Source of the DNA: Mytilinidion resinicola
Lineage: Eukaryota > Ascomycota > Dothideomycetes > Mytilinidiales > Mytilinidiaceae
Length of the DNA: 64,000 nt
NCBI RefSeq assembly: GCF_010093595.1
Contig: NW_022985450.1
Span: 651,765-715,764, forward strand
Reading direction: 5' to 3'
Position 1 is the stretch's first letter. Each line of letters begins with the position of its first letter. The position numbers were made by a program, and so were the translations under genes. The notes below the pieces were generated by a model that did no database searches, was not told the DNA's origin, and was given only the letters and a program-made list of their open reading frames with translations. Below, one piece after another: positions 11,210-23,111 of the stretch.

Positions 11210-12347
11210 TTTGGGGTTTCAAAAGAAAGTTCGTGTAACTGGCCACGCATTATCGACGGAAGTATTTCCAATGCTGTCTTTTTGAACACGTCGGCTACCT
11301 CAATATTATACACTCCGTTCCCCAATCATTGCTTCGTCTATGGAAATTGTTGGAAGTTAGGAGCCGAAGGCTTGGCATTTGTTTCAGATTCCTTTGAAAA
11401 TAGGCACAAGGTCTCCAAATGCTAGCTTTGATTTCATGCTTCTCAATGCTGTCAAATTGAAGCTTACTGGAGTCTCCGTAACTGGTCTTCACGATATCTG
11501 ACTTGTTGACCTCTGCGCTTTATACTGTGAATCCTCGTCTGACATCGTGGTAGCGAGGAAGTATTGCGCTAAGGCACTGCGACCCACTCACATCGCCTGG
11601 AGATATGTGATGAGACCTGCATAGGGGCTTTGAGAGCGAACGTTGATTACTAATGGAGGACTCTTGGTTGGACTCGTTCAGTAACCCTCTTTCCTCCGTC
11701 GCTAGAATGTTATCTGTCTCTATTGTCCCGATGCTGCAAGAACAGTGGAACGCTTGACCGCAATGCCATCCCCATATTTCAAAGTAGGTGGCTCATGCTT
11801 CATTTTTGTGGTCAGTGTTGTGTACCTAGGTATTCTTGTCTTCGGGCTCTGCATAGCGACTGCCATGGGGCGAGCGCCGTAGACAGAAGATTTTCTGGCT
11901 TTCCTGTAGTTTGCCGGGTTACCTCAGAGTAGTGTCGTGGCTACTTTATATGGGCAAGGCGTTATTAAGACGGTGGCGTTCATTGGTGGGAATCTTGGAG
12001 ACGTTCATTCTCAGAAAAGACAAAGTCACATGATCTCAGACTTCGAGTAGTTAGGTTTCACGATGAGGATCAAATCTCATTGCGGAAAGTTGGAGCCTGA
12101 CGAGATGGAAACCGATGTGAGACGATGTCAGGGGCGCCTCAGGGTTTGGGGTTGAAAGTAGGTGGAGAGATATTTATGGAGTGCACGTGATGTTGTTGCG
12201 GGCCGGATGACGACGCTTCTAAGCCTCCTCTGGCTGGCCTCTTTGTCTCCACTCTACCGCCCTCAACACCTCACAACAACCCTCCTCTGCATCCAACAAC
12301 ACTCTATCCCAAGACTATCTCTTGCGTATTGGCCGACTCTTGACACT
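11210..12347. other. intergenic, no gene recognised
   Basis: About 1.1 kb without a supported gene; short frames only. The 100 bases before 12348 are rich in CT and CA tracts, typical of a fungal promoter and 5' leader. Confidence 0.45.
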
Positions 12348-13522
12348 ATGCGCTTCCCTTCCTCCGGGCTCGGTGCTGCCCTGGCGCTGGCCGCCACTGC
12401 GAGCGCCATCATCATCCCACCAAACCTCGGTATCGAGAGCATCGGCGACGACAACAGTATCGAGACTCTCGGTGTCGATGCCTACAAGCAGGCCGTCACT
12501 GTCGAGTGCCCCGGCTGCCCTGTGGCATCAGGCGAGAAGACGCTGAAGTGGACTCAGGATGTCGGGACCTCTTATGTAGGTATTCCTAGATCGCAAGGCT
12601 GTGTTCTACGCTGACTGACGACTCCGTGCAGCTCATCGACTTCGAAATCGGTCAGGACATGGCCACACTTGATATCAGCGGTGCTCAACTGTACCCTCCA
12701 TCCTTCAGCCATTTCTCGGAGCCCTTCACCGTCACACAGGTTGATGCCGGGTCCGATAAACCTCTCCGCCTCCGTGTTACCGGCTACTCCTTCCACTACA
12801 ACACCGCCGAGACTATCAGCGAAGCTGGTACCGAACTCCTTCCTATGACTTTTCGAATCACATCCGTCGAGACACACTCTGTTTCCCCACCTGCTCTTAC
12901 CATTTTCCTCTTGAAGGACAACGCCGGACGTTTGATGATCGCGTCTATCCAACCTGCCCCTGCTGCTATCGAAGGAAGCCCGAAAGAGCAGACCAAGGAG
13001 TGCAGCAAGGAATGGCCCCTCGTCTGCAAGTGGAAGTCTATCGTCGCCGACAAGTTCGAAGCCATCAAGACAAAGCTTTCGAAAGGCTGCCACAAGAGCA
13101 AGCGGCCAGGCGCACATGGCAAGCACGCCCATCGCCCTGGCCGTCCCCATCATCGCCCGCATCACTCTGAAAACCAGGATGGTCACCGTCCCCACCGCCA
13201 TCATCATCACCATTCCAAGGCCCTGGCCCGCGCCCGCTGGTTGCTCTTCACGATTGTCTTCCCCATCATTGTTGGAATCTTCGCCGGTGCGCTCACCTAC
13301 ATCATCGGCATGGTTATCGGTTCCGCCATTGCCCTTATATGGGCCAAGATCCGTGGCGTAAGGGCAGGGAATTATGAGAGTGTCGCCCAAAACGACGAAG
13401 AAGCCGTCGATCCCAAGGGCAGCGACAAAGAGGTCTACTCGGATCTCCCCGACTATGAGGGCGAGGCACCACCGGTGTACGAGGAGGCTTCTGAGAAGGA
13501 GGTTGTTACTGACGAAAACTAA
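12348..13522 (+). CDS. secreted type I membrane protein with His-rich juxtamembrane segment, 372 aa
   Basis: Two exons, 12348-12575 and 12632-13522, joined in phase 0 by a 56-bp intron. The N-terminus MRFPSSGLGAALALAATASA is a clear signal peptide. An ectodomain of about 230 residues follows with few cysteines, including VECPGCPVA. Then come a basic, histidine-rich stretch (HHRPHHSENQDGHRPHRHHH), one strong membrane region (LLFTIVFPIIVGIFAGALTY continuing into IIGMVIGSAIALIW) and an acidic cytosolic tail with PPVYEEAS. I recognise the layout as that of uncharacterised fungal membrane proteins (DUF7728-like), without certainty. The His cluster could bind metal, which is an inference. A long open frame on the opposite strand (12572-13630) is taken as a shadow. 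Confidence 0.85.
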
Positions 13523-14166
13523 ATTGGACTTTTCCTCAAGTTGGGGAGTCCTAGTTCTGGTGCTATGAATCCGATTGAGGCCGGGTAGAGAGTAATTGAT
13601 TGCGCTAGGCGTTTCTTTGCGTTCTTTCAACTGTCTAAATATCTGTCTTCTTCCGACGTGACTTGCTAAGGCTCTGGCACGACTTGCTCATTCTCTTGCG
13701 TTTCATAGGTAGATCAATTGTATAGCAATGGACCCTTTCACGAGTTAAGAGTGTGTAGTGAATATCAATGATGAAGTGAAATAGGTATGCGGGTACCGTA
13801 ATTTTGCGTATATAACCAATCAGCCTAGACAAGGTTGCTAAACCTTTTCAAATGGTCCTGGAGGTAGTTTTTGATAATGTATTGAAACTGCCTAGAAAGG
13901 GGGCAAGGGAATGTAGCCTCGTGTTCTAGTGCTTTAGTCGACAGGACTCATACAGGGTCCCCCACTTCCCAAGACACGGAGGCTCCCCACAAAGGCGATC
14001 GTTACTGAGTCAAACGATGCGCACATTTTACAATATTCGAGGACTTGTTCAGTCAAACCAACTCAGGCTTGCGTCTCGGACTATATACATCCTATCTCCC
14101 AACCCCCCATAGCACCCACATCCAAGGTACTCTCCACCCCAGTCCAACCATCCCGAATCCACGTGA
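13523..14166. other. convergent intergenic spacer
   Basis: Lies between the 3' ends of the membrane-protein gene and the CoA-ligase gene. No gene or repeat was recognised. Confidence 0.4.
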
Positions 14167-16160
14167 TCACAGCCTCGCCCCCTTCTTCTTCCGCGCCGCA
14201 ACCTCCTTATCCCTCAAAAACCGCCTTAGAATTTTTCCACTCGGGGATTTTGGAATCACATCAATAAACTCCACTCCCCCCGTGATCCACTTATAACGCG
14301 CTTTATGCTTCTCCACATGCTTCACAATCTGCCGCGCGAGCATGCGGTCGCTCTCCTCGAGCGACACATTCGGCGACTTGACCACAAACGCTTTCGGGAT
14401 CTCGCCAGCTTTGTCGTCTGGGACGGGGATGACAGCGCAGTCGTTGACGGCGGGGTGGGTGAGGAGGTGGGCCTCCAGCTCCGCGGGGGCGACTTGGTGG
14501 CCCTTGACCTTGATGAGCTCCTTGATGCGGTCGACGATGAAGACGTGCTCATGGCCCTTTGGGGACTTGCGGATCACGGCTTCGTCGCCCGTGTGCATGA
14601 AGCCGTCGACGAAGGTTTCCTTGTTGGCCTTGTCGTTGTTGAGGTAGCCGAGCACGACGCTTGGGGACTTGACGCAGAGTTCGCCGGGCTGGTCGTAGCC
14701 TTCGACTTCGACGCCTTCGGTGGTGACGATTTTGCATTCGATCCCTGGGAGGAGAGAGCCCGAGGAGCCGTACCAGACGTCATGGGGGCTGGTGGAGCAG
14801 ACCACGGTGCAGGTTTCGGTGAGGCCTGTCGGTATGTTAGGACTGAGAGAGGGATTTGGGGTGTCGGGGTGAGTTTCGGGGGAGGGGGGAACATACCGTA
14901 GGCCTGTCGGATGGCCCATTTCGGGAATATCCGCTGCAAATCTTCTGCTGTTTCTTTACCAAGTGGTGCAGCACCGGTGAAGATGGCTCTGACATGGCTT
15001 AGGTCGTACTTGTCCAGAACGGCTTTGTTCTTCGTCATAGCGATGATAATCGGAGGTACCTAGGATGAAGTTCAGAAATGCGCGTAGGGGCGGAAATATT
15101 CAATGTTCTTACTAGATATAGCATCGACACCTTGAAGCGTTCGACCGCATCCAGAAATTGCTTCATTTCAAACTTGGGTAGTACACATATCCCGTCACCC
15201 ACGTAGATACCCGCGTGACAAATCACGACCAGGCCGTATATATGGCTGAATGGGAGGAGACCCAGGGTGGTCTCGATATAGTCGACTTGACTTCCAGGTT
15301 CTCTTAGCTTATCCCGGTCGGGCTTGTCGTATGTAGCCATCTGCAAAGTGTTTGCGATTACATTGCGGTGGGAAATCATAACGCCTTTCTGTGGTTTCGA
15401 TTAGCAGGAGATTGACGAAGATATGCAGCACTAAGGTTATACCGGCAAGCCCGATGTCCCACTCGAATAGCATAGAAACGCGGCTTTCCGTGCGCCATCC
15501 CCATCCTCCCAATTCAATGCCTCTAACCGTGGGAGTCCTGCCCCCTCCTTGATGAAGTCGTCGACGGTCTTGAAGCCTGCTGGAGTGCCTTGTCCACCAG
15601 TCGCCTCCTTCGGTACTTCTAGAATGTAGATTCTATCCTTGGATATACCGGCACCGCTAGCCGCTTGTAGAGCTGTCTTGAGCAATGGGAGACATGTAAA
15701 AAGACATTTCGCACTCGAGTTCTTCAATTGGAACTCGAGTTCGGCAGCGGAATAGGCGGCATTGGCGGGTGTTTGTATCCCACCGAGACGATGGGTCGCC
15801 CACGCCAGGGGAAGGGTATCCAGCTGTCATGAATCAGCTGTGCTATTCTCATCTGTAATACACCGTGTCCAAGCAACCCACAGTATTCACACTAAAAACG
15901 CCAATCACTTTGTCCCATTCCGTTCCAACATTCGGACTCCATCCCAATTCCTTTGCCAACCCTCGCGAGAGGAAGTCAACCCGTTCTTTCACCTCCAGCG
16001 TCGAGTATTCCTTGCCTGAGATCCCGCACGTAAAAGGTGGCTTCGAGTAGCCGAGTGGGTAGCGACCATAGTTCTCGTCGAACATGAAGTCGGCGACGGT
16101 GCACGAATCGGGCGGGTCGAAGGGGAGCTGTGGCACCCATGAGGGCGGGTGGAAGGGCAT
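14167..16160 (-). CDS. 4-coumarate-CoA-ligase-like acyl-CoA synthetase with peroxisomal signal, 585 aa
   Basis: Five exons on the minus strand: 16160-15882, 15823-15443, 15388-15113, 15059-14897 and 14825-14167, with introns of 53-71 bp, all in frame. The first donor was chosen so that VNT joins LDTLPLAW, the usual family string. Adenylation motifs are SSGTSGLPKGV, FMHTGDEA, DRIKELIKVKG and, near the C-terminus, PKSPSGKILRR with the catalytic lysine. The last three residues are ARL, a type 1 peroxisomal targeting signal. It probably forms CoA thioesters of aromatic or medium-chain acids inside peroxisomes, for degradation or secondary metabolism. The length fits the family (550-600). It is separated from the 1.8-11.2 kb group by an unrelated gene. 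Confidence 0.9.
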
Positions 16161-17598
16161 TGTGAGGGGGGAGTGGAGGGGGATGGAAGGTGAGGGCGAC
16201 GAAGCTGGAGAGTAGTAAGTAGCCTCCTCGAGAGAGGAGTTGGGAAGAGCTTATGTACCACTCAATGCAATTGCCGCGTGAGGTTCCCGTAGAGGTCAGG
16301 CTCGGGCTTGTCCTCAAAGAGCGCGCATCCCGACGACTCGCATGGCGCTGCTGTGTGCATCATGAATGTGGGGAAAGCCCTGGGCTTTTTGAGCTAGTCG
16401 TGATAAAGGACCGAGGTACGATTCCTCGCTCAGGGCCGTCACATCTGTGCCAGACATGTATCAGCATGTTATGTCAACGGTGAATGTATTCTGGATGCTG
16501 AGATGCAAGCAACACTGCTCTCGCCAGCCCGAACATGGTGTTGTTGTTGTCATACAGCTGAGATGGAAGGGCTAAGGCTGTCGTCACCGTAGCCTGAACA
16601 AGACTAGCGCTAATTCTGACATTCTCCCCAGATTTCTGCTCGGCCTCCGTTCGGGCTTGCTGACAGAAAAGTCCAACTGATCAGAGACGTTTTTTGATTT
16701 CTTCCGATGCAGACCAAACTCTTTGCCCTGATACCGTGCGTGCTGGTTAAGCATCAAAGGTGCGCATCATAGCCAGAAGCCTGGAAACCTCATCACTAGG
16801 ACTAAGCCTCGAAGAAGGCTGAACAGGCAACACCACAAACTGCTGATAAGCATGCGTCGTCTTCTACACTAATCGTCCCTTCTCGGGCGCCTGTCGGTTT
16901 CTTCGTACTCTTCACAGCCGTCTATTCAGTTCATCCCCAGGAAGCTCTATATCGTTACAGACAAGACCTGGACCGTTGAAGAGCCCTGCCACCTGACAGG
17001 ATCTCGCTACCAGCCTTACTAGTTTCAAATACCTCATCGATCAATACCATTGGAGTCGACATTTCGATCTAGTCGGAGGAGCGGCCTTCCGAACGAGTGA
17101 CTAAGATCGGGCTGCAGCGTGGAGAAACGAAATATCCTCTGTTTGAGCTTCACGGCGGGTCTAATCACTCAGGCTTAATATATTTAGAGCCTAATACCAC
17201 AGGGCTTTCTAGTGGTCGAACGTGCGTATTCGATCAAACTCCGCCAACAATCCCTGACCCTCCGACCCCGGAAGGATGGCAGAAGGAGTACGCCAACGCT
17301 TCGTGCCCGACGTTGGAGAAATGGCTAATGTTGCTAGAAGCATTCTACCGAGAATCGACTTTGACCAGGGGACCCGACAAGACTCTTTCAAGGTCTCAGT
17401 CACGTGCTTCAGACGCCAGGCGATCAACGGTGAATTCGATGATGGGCTGACTTACACTCGTATCTCCTTCGAGTCGTGGGTCCTCTATCCCGACTTTCCA
17501 AAACTAAAGAGCAGTCAGATTCGGGCTGTCAAAAGAGCAAATTCATCCGGGAGGTGCTTAGACGCGATCTGATGTATCGGAACTGAAAATACTACGAC
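16161..17598. other. intergenic; possible remnants before the HET relic
   Basis: No intact gene. From about 17097 two overlapping frames look weakly protein-like (for example PPTIPDPPTPEGWQKEY) but are broken, and may belong to the decayed gene that follows. Confidence 0.35.
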
Positions 17599-19490
17599 TT
17601 GTGTCCACGAGAAGCGCCGGCTCACGAAGTGTTCATACGGCTTTTGCTGGACTTAGTCCCTATCATTGACGGCAGCTCTGCACTAAGTACAGAGTCCGGC
17701 TACAGCCCCTATTCTGATGAGCTGTCTATTTATTGCCCACATCATGTACCTCAGCTACATTTCAAAGGGCCAGCAGGTCACGACATCCGTGTCTCAGATC
17801 CAACGGGGAAAGAGTTGGGGACATCGCAAATTCGTGGTCGACTATTGTCCCCATGCTCCAGACCTTGACTACGTAGGAAATTCTGGTAGGAAGGATCATC
17901 TTGATCGTTTTGTTTCGCTCAACCAGCTGACGTAGGCTACTAGATTTTTCGACTCCAACTCCAACTCCTCCCACAGACATCATTACAAACAAGGGTTTCG
18001 AGAAGGCAAGAAAGCGGTTGAAAGAATGTAATGACTCCAGCTTGCACGAATCCTACAAATTGCAAAAAGATTTTGAATTAACTCGCTTGGTAGACATATC
18101 AGTTGGCGATGACGGTCTACAGATAGCGGAACGCACCGAAAGTCGGGTCAGGACACATTACGCGACCTTGTCGTATTGCTGGGGCCTGCCCGAATCTGAT
18201 AATGTCAATCAGCCAACCTATGTAACCACACGACGGAATCTGGCTCGCGGGCAACTACATTGCTCTGCTAACGAAACTACCGGAAACAATTAAGGATGCC
18301 ATCAAACTTGCGAGAGCGGTAGGCTTCGATTATATTTGGATTGACAGCTTATACATAATCCAAGATTCGAAAACCGATTGGGGCAAAGAGGCCGCGGAAA
18401 TGTCGCGAATCTATGCCGGCGCCGACCTGACGATAGTTGCTGGGGAAGCAATCGAGGCTTCCGAAAGCTTTATTACAGCACACGATCTCCCTTCAACGAA
18501 CGTTAGCATTCTAATCAGCTTGAACGACTTCAATTTAACAGCTCCCAAAGCAATACAAGCTGCTCTGCGGTATTTCTGGAAGGGGCGTGGATGGACTCTA
18601 CAGGAAGAGACCCTCTCTAACAGGGTTCTGTACTGCATCGAATGACGCAGATGGTAAAGTATTTTCTGGAGACTGCCGCCGAATACCATTGCTAGCATTC
18701 GACTGTCGTCATCCTCACCTCCGAGTACCAAGGGGCACAAGACCTGGAAAGCACAGCCAGGCACTGCCGTCCAGAGTCTAGCCATAGAAGTACATCCAAA
18801 CCGTAGGCGCCTAGCTTGGTTGTGGCGCTACGTGGTCGAAGACTACTCCGTTAGAACACTTACGAACGCTTCGGACATCTTACCCGCCCTTGCAGGAATG
18901 GCGATGAAAATGGCTGATTCGTACAAAGGCTAAAATACCTCGCCGGCTTATGGGCACAGAGTTTGCTACTGTATCTTTGCTGGACTACTCCTCGCAATCA
19001 GGGTCTAGAAGCCCGAGCAGGACCGGTTGTGTGGGACAGTGACCCTCTTCGCTCTACTTCCTGTCATGCACCGACATCGTCTTGGGCGTCGTTGCCGGTG
19101 GCGTCTGGTGTGATATGGGACCATTCCCTCGAGAACTATGGTTATGAAGACCTCGAGTTCACTCGGGTTAACACTTCCTACGTTCAACGAGATGGTGAGA
19201 GCGCTTGCAGGGGGTTGGACCAGCGTCCTACATTGAACAGGACTGCAAACTGCTTCCTGCTAGAAAGGTAAGCCCCATCTTTAGCTCGGAGGGCTTTCAG
19301 ATACTCCTCCTCGTGAGGAGTGAGGATCGAAACGAGTTTGATAGGTGGGTTGTACACCATGGAATCGTTCTGGAGCGGGATGGTTCGTTGGGGAGATGGG
19401 CATTTCGTCGCGTTGGGTCAATCTCTAGAGTTGACGAGGTCACCGAAATGTTGGCTGAGACGTGGGTCGAGAGGATCAAGATATTTTGAG
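17599..19490 (+). pseudogene. HET (heterokaryon incompatibility) domain gene, broken
   Basis: Recognisable HET pieces occur in order but in different frames. ARKRLKECND and ATLSYCWG (about 18008-18185) come first. LPETIKDAIKLARAVGFDYI followed by WIDSLYIIQDS comes next (about 18278-18372), then SRIYAGADLTIVAG and GRGWTLQEETLSNRVLY. Further on are VVEDYSVRTLTNASDILPAL (about 18833), KYLAGLWAQS (about 18934) and CHAPTSSWASLPV (about 19059). A single-base frameshift lies near 18250-18262, a stop at about 18643, and more shifts later. The usual Cys of WIDSLCIIQD is Tyr here, a G-to-A type change. HET domains trigger cell death after fusion of unlike fungal strains; this copy should be inactive. 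The upstream limit is uncertain. Confidence 0.75.
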
Positions 19491-20090
19491 GACGCAACAT
19501 CTACTTGCTGTTTCCTAAGGCATGTATAGGCCAATGGCAACACTACCCCGGTAATAGCCAAAGGAACACTGATCAATGAGAGAAGCCATGGTAGTGGCTC
19601 GTATTTAAGGAAAGAAAGTACTTCATGTTTATCCGGACACGCTTCCCACTGGATGAGTCAACAGACGCACTGCACTCATTAGAGCGTCGAAAGCTTGAAT
19701 ATAACACGTGAGAACATGACAAAAACTTCCCCTAGGGCCGGTGATAGAGCGGTATGTATTCCAAATGACGCTTCGAACAGGATCTTCACGTTGCAGCACC
19801 TCTTTCTCTCCGAGTGACCCTTCATCCCCACAAATTCGTCCTTCTGGATGTCTCTCGTCTGTATCACCCTTAGCACGAAAACACATTCAGCCCCGGAACC
19901 GTGTACGTTTCCCCTGTCAACGAATTAGCCTCATTCCCAAGTTCTCGATCCCTTCTCCCATCTCAACAATCACCTCATTTCAAACTCACCCTGTTACATA
20001 TCGTAAGTAATTTCCGCATCCATCCCCTCCCTCATACGCCCCCGGAAACGCCACCAATTCCCCCGGCACCGTACTGTTACTTCCAGACAC
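19491..20090. other. intergenic, no gene recognised
   Basis: Lies between two relics. Nothing is supported apart from A/C-rich sequence close to the 3' end of the AA9 relic. Confidence 0.35.
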
Positions 20091-20801
20091 CTACAGTTGA
20101 TGACACGACAGGTAGAACCGCGCGCCCGGATACGCGTAACGCGGAGTGTAGCGCGATGATTTCGTGGCGGCCGAGATGGTACCCGGCCTTCAAAGCAGGA
20201 AGGGATGGTGTACGCCGTGCCTAAGTTCCCGGCGATGATGAGGGGCGAGGTCGCCCCATGTGTCGGGTGCGCCGTGGCGGCCGGCTTGGGCCATTTTGGA
20301 CTAGACGGCTCTGCGATTACTGTCTCATCAATCAAGGATTTCCGGCTTGTAAAGGGGAGTATATGAGGCGTCGAGGTGGCGGGGGGAGAGAGTCTCCTCA
20401 TGCAGTTCCCAGGCAACCACCTTCGCACACCCAGCATCCCGACACCGCGCCATATACGTCACAATGGGCCCCTTATGGCTGTCCGGCTGTACCGTCCAGT
20501 ACAGCGTCACTTCGCTCCCCGCGGCGGCGCGAGCGTGCAGTCCCGCAGGCGAGCAGCCCGGGGCGCCGCCGTCGGTATACCCGCTGCATTGGAAACCAAT
20601 GACTGTGACGTCCTGGACGGAGCTGTTGCCTTGGATTGGGCGGGAGATGCGGGAGATAGGGGGTGAGACGCAGGGGTCGTAGTAGGGCTAGTGAAATTGG
20701 TAGGAGACGCCACTAATGGTGGCGTTGTCGACGTAGCCGTGAGCGCTGGCGAGGGCGGCGAGGGTGAGGAGGAGGAGGAGGACGGGGGGAAGGGGGAGTA
20801 T
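20091..20801 (-). pseudogene. AA9 lytic polysaccharide monooxygenase (GH61), broken
   Basis: Reading the minus strand from about 20801 gives a leucine-rich signal peptide ending LTLAALASA, then HGYVDNATISGVSYQ with the N-terminal His that becomes the first copper ligand. A TAG stop follows a few codons later, where a Gln before PYYDPC would fit (a C-to-T change). The frame continues with SRISRPIQGNSSVQDV and GSEVTLYWTVQPDSHKGPIV, which carries the second copper His, then TYMARC. Frameshifts come next, and remote pieces remain: AGYHLGRHEIIALHSA and YPGARFYLSCHQL, which includes the axial Tyr region. The expected start codon reads ATA. AA9 enzymes cleave cellulose or xyloglucan oxidatively outside the cell; this copy cannot make the enzyme. 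Confidence 0.8.
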
Positions 20802-22398
20802 TTTGGGGGTCGAGGGGAAAAAGAAAGAATGATTGTGAGTATTCGCGGTGAGGCTTGGTGGAACGGTGGGGCTTTGAGACTCTTATGCTGAGGTGAGTCG
20901 ATGACTATCTATCCACCAGCTGCAAAACGATCTCCTACAGTAATGTGGAGGGACAGATGAACATTGAGTGTATTTCATATTGCAGTACAGTCTCATTCTT
21001 TAAACCTGAACTTTGAGACAGTCCCCTGAGTCCCTTGGCACTTGGGCATTCCACTTCGCAGACTGACCAACTTCGCCAGTCTTACATAAAGTGCGGACCG
21101 ACGGAATCAATGTTAGAAGCCTAGTTCTCCGGAGCCACTGCTCATATCGAGGATAATTAGCGGAAATTCTTATATGCTTCTCCATAGGTAGCCTTAGAAC
21201 TTTGGTCGTGGGCTCGGGGGTGTCTGTTGAAGTGCCGCCTTTCACTCCCTCTTGAGATTCGTTGAATGTTACGGAAGAAGAAGCAATTGGGCGGCCATTC
21301 GGGTTTAGTCTGAGAAGTGTGTCTTTTGGTTGAGTTCTGCTCGAGGGTGTCTGTAGTTATCGCCGTTCAATCGCCCTCTAGGACGCTTTGAAGTTGGAGG
21401 ATATCGTGCTTTCATTCATGAACCAAAAGACGTTAGTTAGGTTTGACGGAGTATGAATACCTCCATTCTGATTCCCTGTAGTAACTAATGCTAATGACCT
21501 GATTTACAGCATCTGGACCTTTACGTCGTATTGAAAATTTGACACCGTTACTAAAAGACTTTGCATGGCAACAAACGGGTGCGGAGAAGGGCGTGGATGT
21601 CGAAGCCGAAGGGCTTCAGACGTCGTCACTAAGGTGTAATCAGAGATGTGGACTTGACATAGGACCTATCTTCGCGACCACGAATTTTAAAAATGGGTGG
21701 GACCTGTAATACTCCTTCTGGTCTCGAATTAGAGCATAATGCTTTATCATCTCTCCTCATTGATAGACCGCGATGTCCTCGCAAGGGTCAATAGCACAAC
21801 CGCGGCCTCGCAACACCCCCAAGCCAGCCTCGTCCCTCAGCATACCATCACAAACCTAGACTCTCTAAGCTTCTACACAAAAACCGCCAGGTCCACTCAC
21901 TCAACGGACATATGAAGCTCGACTTCAACGGCAGCGTAATCGTCCGACAGGTATCACGTCCCTTACTCGCCCTCGGCGCATAGCAAGTGTGCTTCAGCAG
22001 CTCTCCGCGACTCCCGGTCCCTCGATCATTCGCTTCTTCGATTGTGCAGCTGAAACCGGCCACGTCTTCTCTGCCTTCGCTCTGACTGTATCCCAGAAGC
22101 TATCCCCACCTTCGCTGATGCATGGGGAGTCGAGGAACAGAGGGCTATACTTGTGGATAGTCGCTGGGGAAAGTGGAGGGAATGGTTGCTAACAGGCTTG
22201 TCGTCCTCAAGGGTCGGCTGCGTTCTGACAGGCGTGGTGGTGTCCCGCGAACCAGACGGAAACAGCCCTGAGCTTCACAAGGTCGGTTCTGAGGAGGTTG
22301 AAGTTTAAAGGATAGGTCTTAGCTTACAGCTCGGGAAAGAATGTAGCCAGAACTCCAGAAAAGCAGACTGCGAGGAAAGTACCAAAGCTGGAGCCAGC
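20802..22398. other. intergenic, no gene recognised
   Basis: A 1.6-kb stretch with short, stop-rich frames. Around 21780-22300 there are weakly protein-like bits on the plus strand (for example MKLDFNGSVIVRQVSRPLL near 21912) interrupted by stops. A decayed gene is possible but not identifiable. Confidence 0.35.
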
Positions 22399-22596
22399 TC
22401 ATCTTCCGTATGGGAAGTCGCGTTTAGCAGTAGAGGAGTCTGCGTGAGGAGCGCCCTCGGCTTCTTCGTGAATATCTTCGTTTGTCTGGGCATCTTCGCT
22501 GGCCTGAAAAGTGTCTTTGCCCGATTGAGAAGCTTCATAAACCGGAGAGGGGTTTTCGCTCACCAGAGGAGCGTTTATGGACGAGACGTGAGGCAT
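22399..22596 (-). CDS. small acidic hydrophilic protein, 65 aa, hypothetical
   Basis: An uninterrupted frame from 22596 to 22399 starts MPHVSSINAPLVSENPSPVY and ends RDFPYGR. It is rich in Ser, Glu, Asp, Ala and Asn, with no hydrophobic core, so it is probably disordered. The upstream 100 bases contain a CT-rich leader. Small disordered proteins of this kind are often stress- or development-induced in fungi, but I do not recognise this one. It could equally be chance. Confidence 0.35.
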   Translation of the reverse strand: MPHVSSINAPLVSENPSPVYEASQSGKDTFQASEDAQTNEDIHEEAEGAPHADSSTAKRDFPYGR

Positions 22597-23111
22597 TTTG
22601 CAAATGAAAGTTAGAACACACAGTTCTCTTCAAGTTTCTTACGTGACACAATTCAAACATCGATTATGCGGTCGTCGCACTGCCGTCTTAAGACTTCAAA
22701 AACAGAAAGACATACATCACGTGATCTTCAAGCTATGGTAGAATCGCGATAGCAGGTACTTATAGATTTCTCATGATTTTTGAAAGAGAGGAAAGGCATA
22801 CTGGAGAGATGTTGAAGCAGTAAGAATAACTGAACTTACCATGACCTCACCATACTATTGACTTACCTCCTGACAAGCAGGTGATGGTTTAGAGTTGAAG
22901 CTCGCTAAACGCTGATTGGTCGACGATACTGGCCAAACTCACCATTAATCAGTCCTCAAAGCTCAAGCCTCGCTTCGTCCTCCACTCTCAAACCTACTCG
23001 CACATGTCAGTTACTTCAAGAACCTGCCACGTGCCTGCTCTCACCTGAATCGCACCCCTTCCCATCTTCAAACTCTAACCCGCACCACCCCCCACCTCCT
23101 TCCCCACAGCC
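22597..23111. other. intergenic
   Basis: About 500 bp between the small minus-strand frame and a start-less plus-strand open frame. The last 70 bases hold a plausible intron 3' end: actctaac as branch site and ccttccccacag as acceptor at 23098-23109. Confidence 0.35.

Noticed and set aside
12572..13630. 352-codon open frame on the minus strand
   Set aside because: It lies antisense over the secreted membrane-protein gene, whose signal peptide, membrane helix and splice site are convincing; the antisense frame has no family features.
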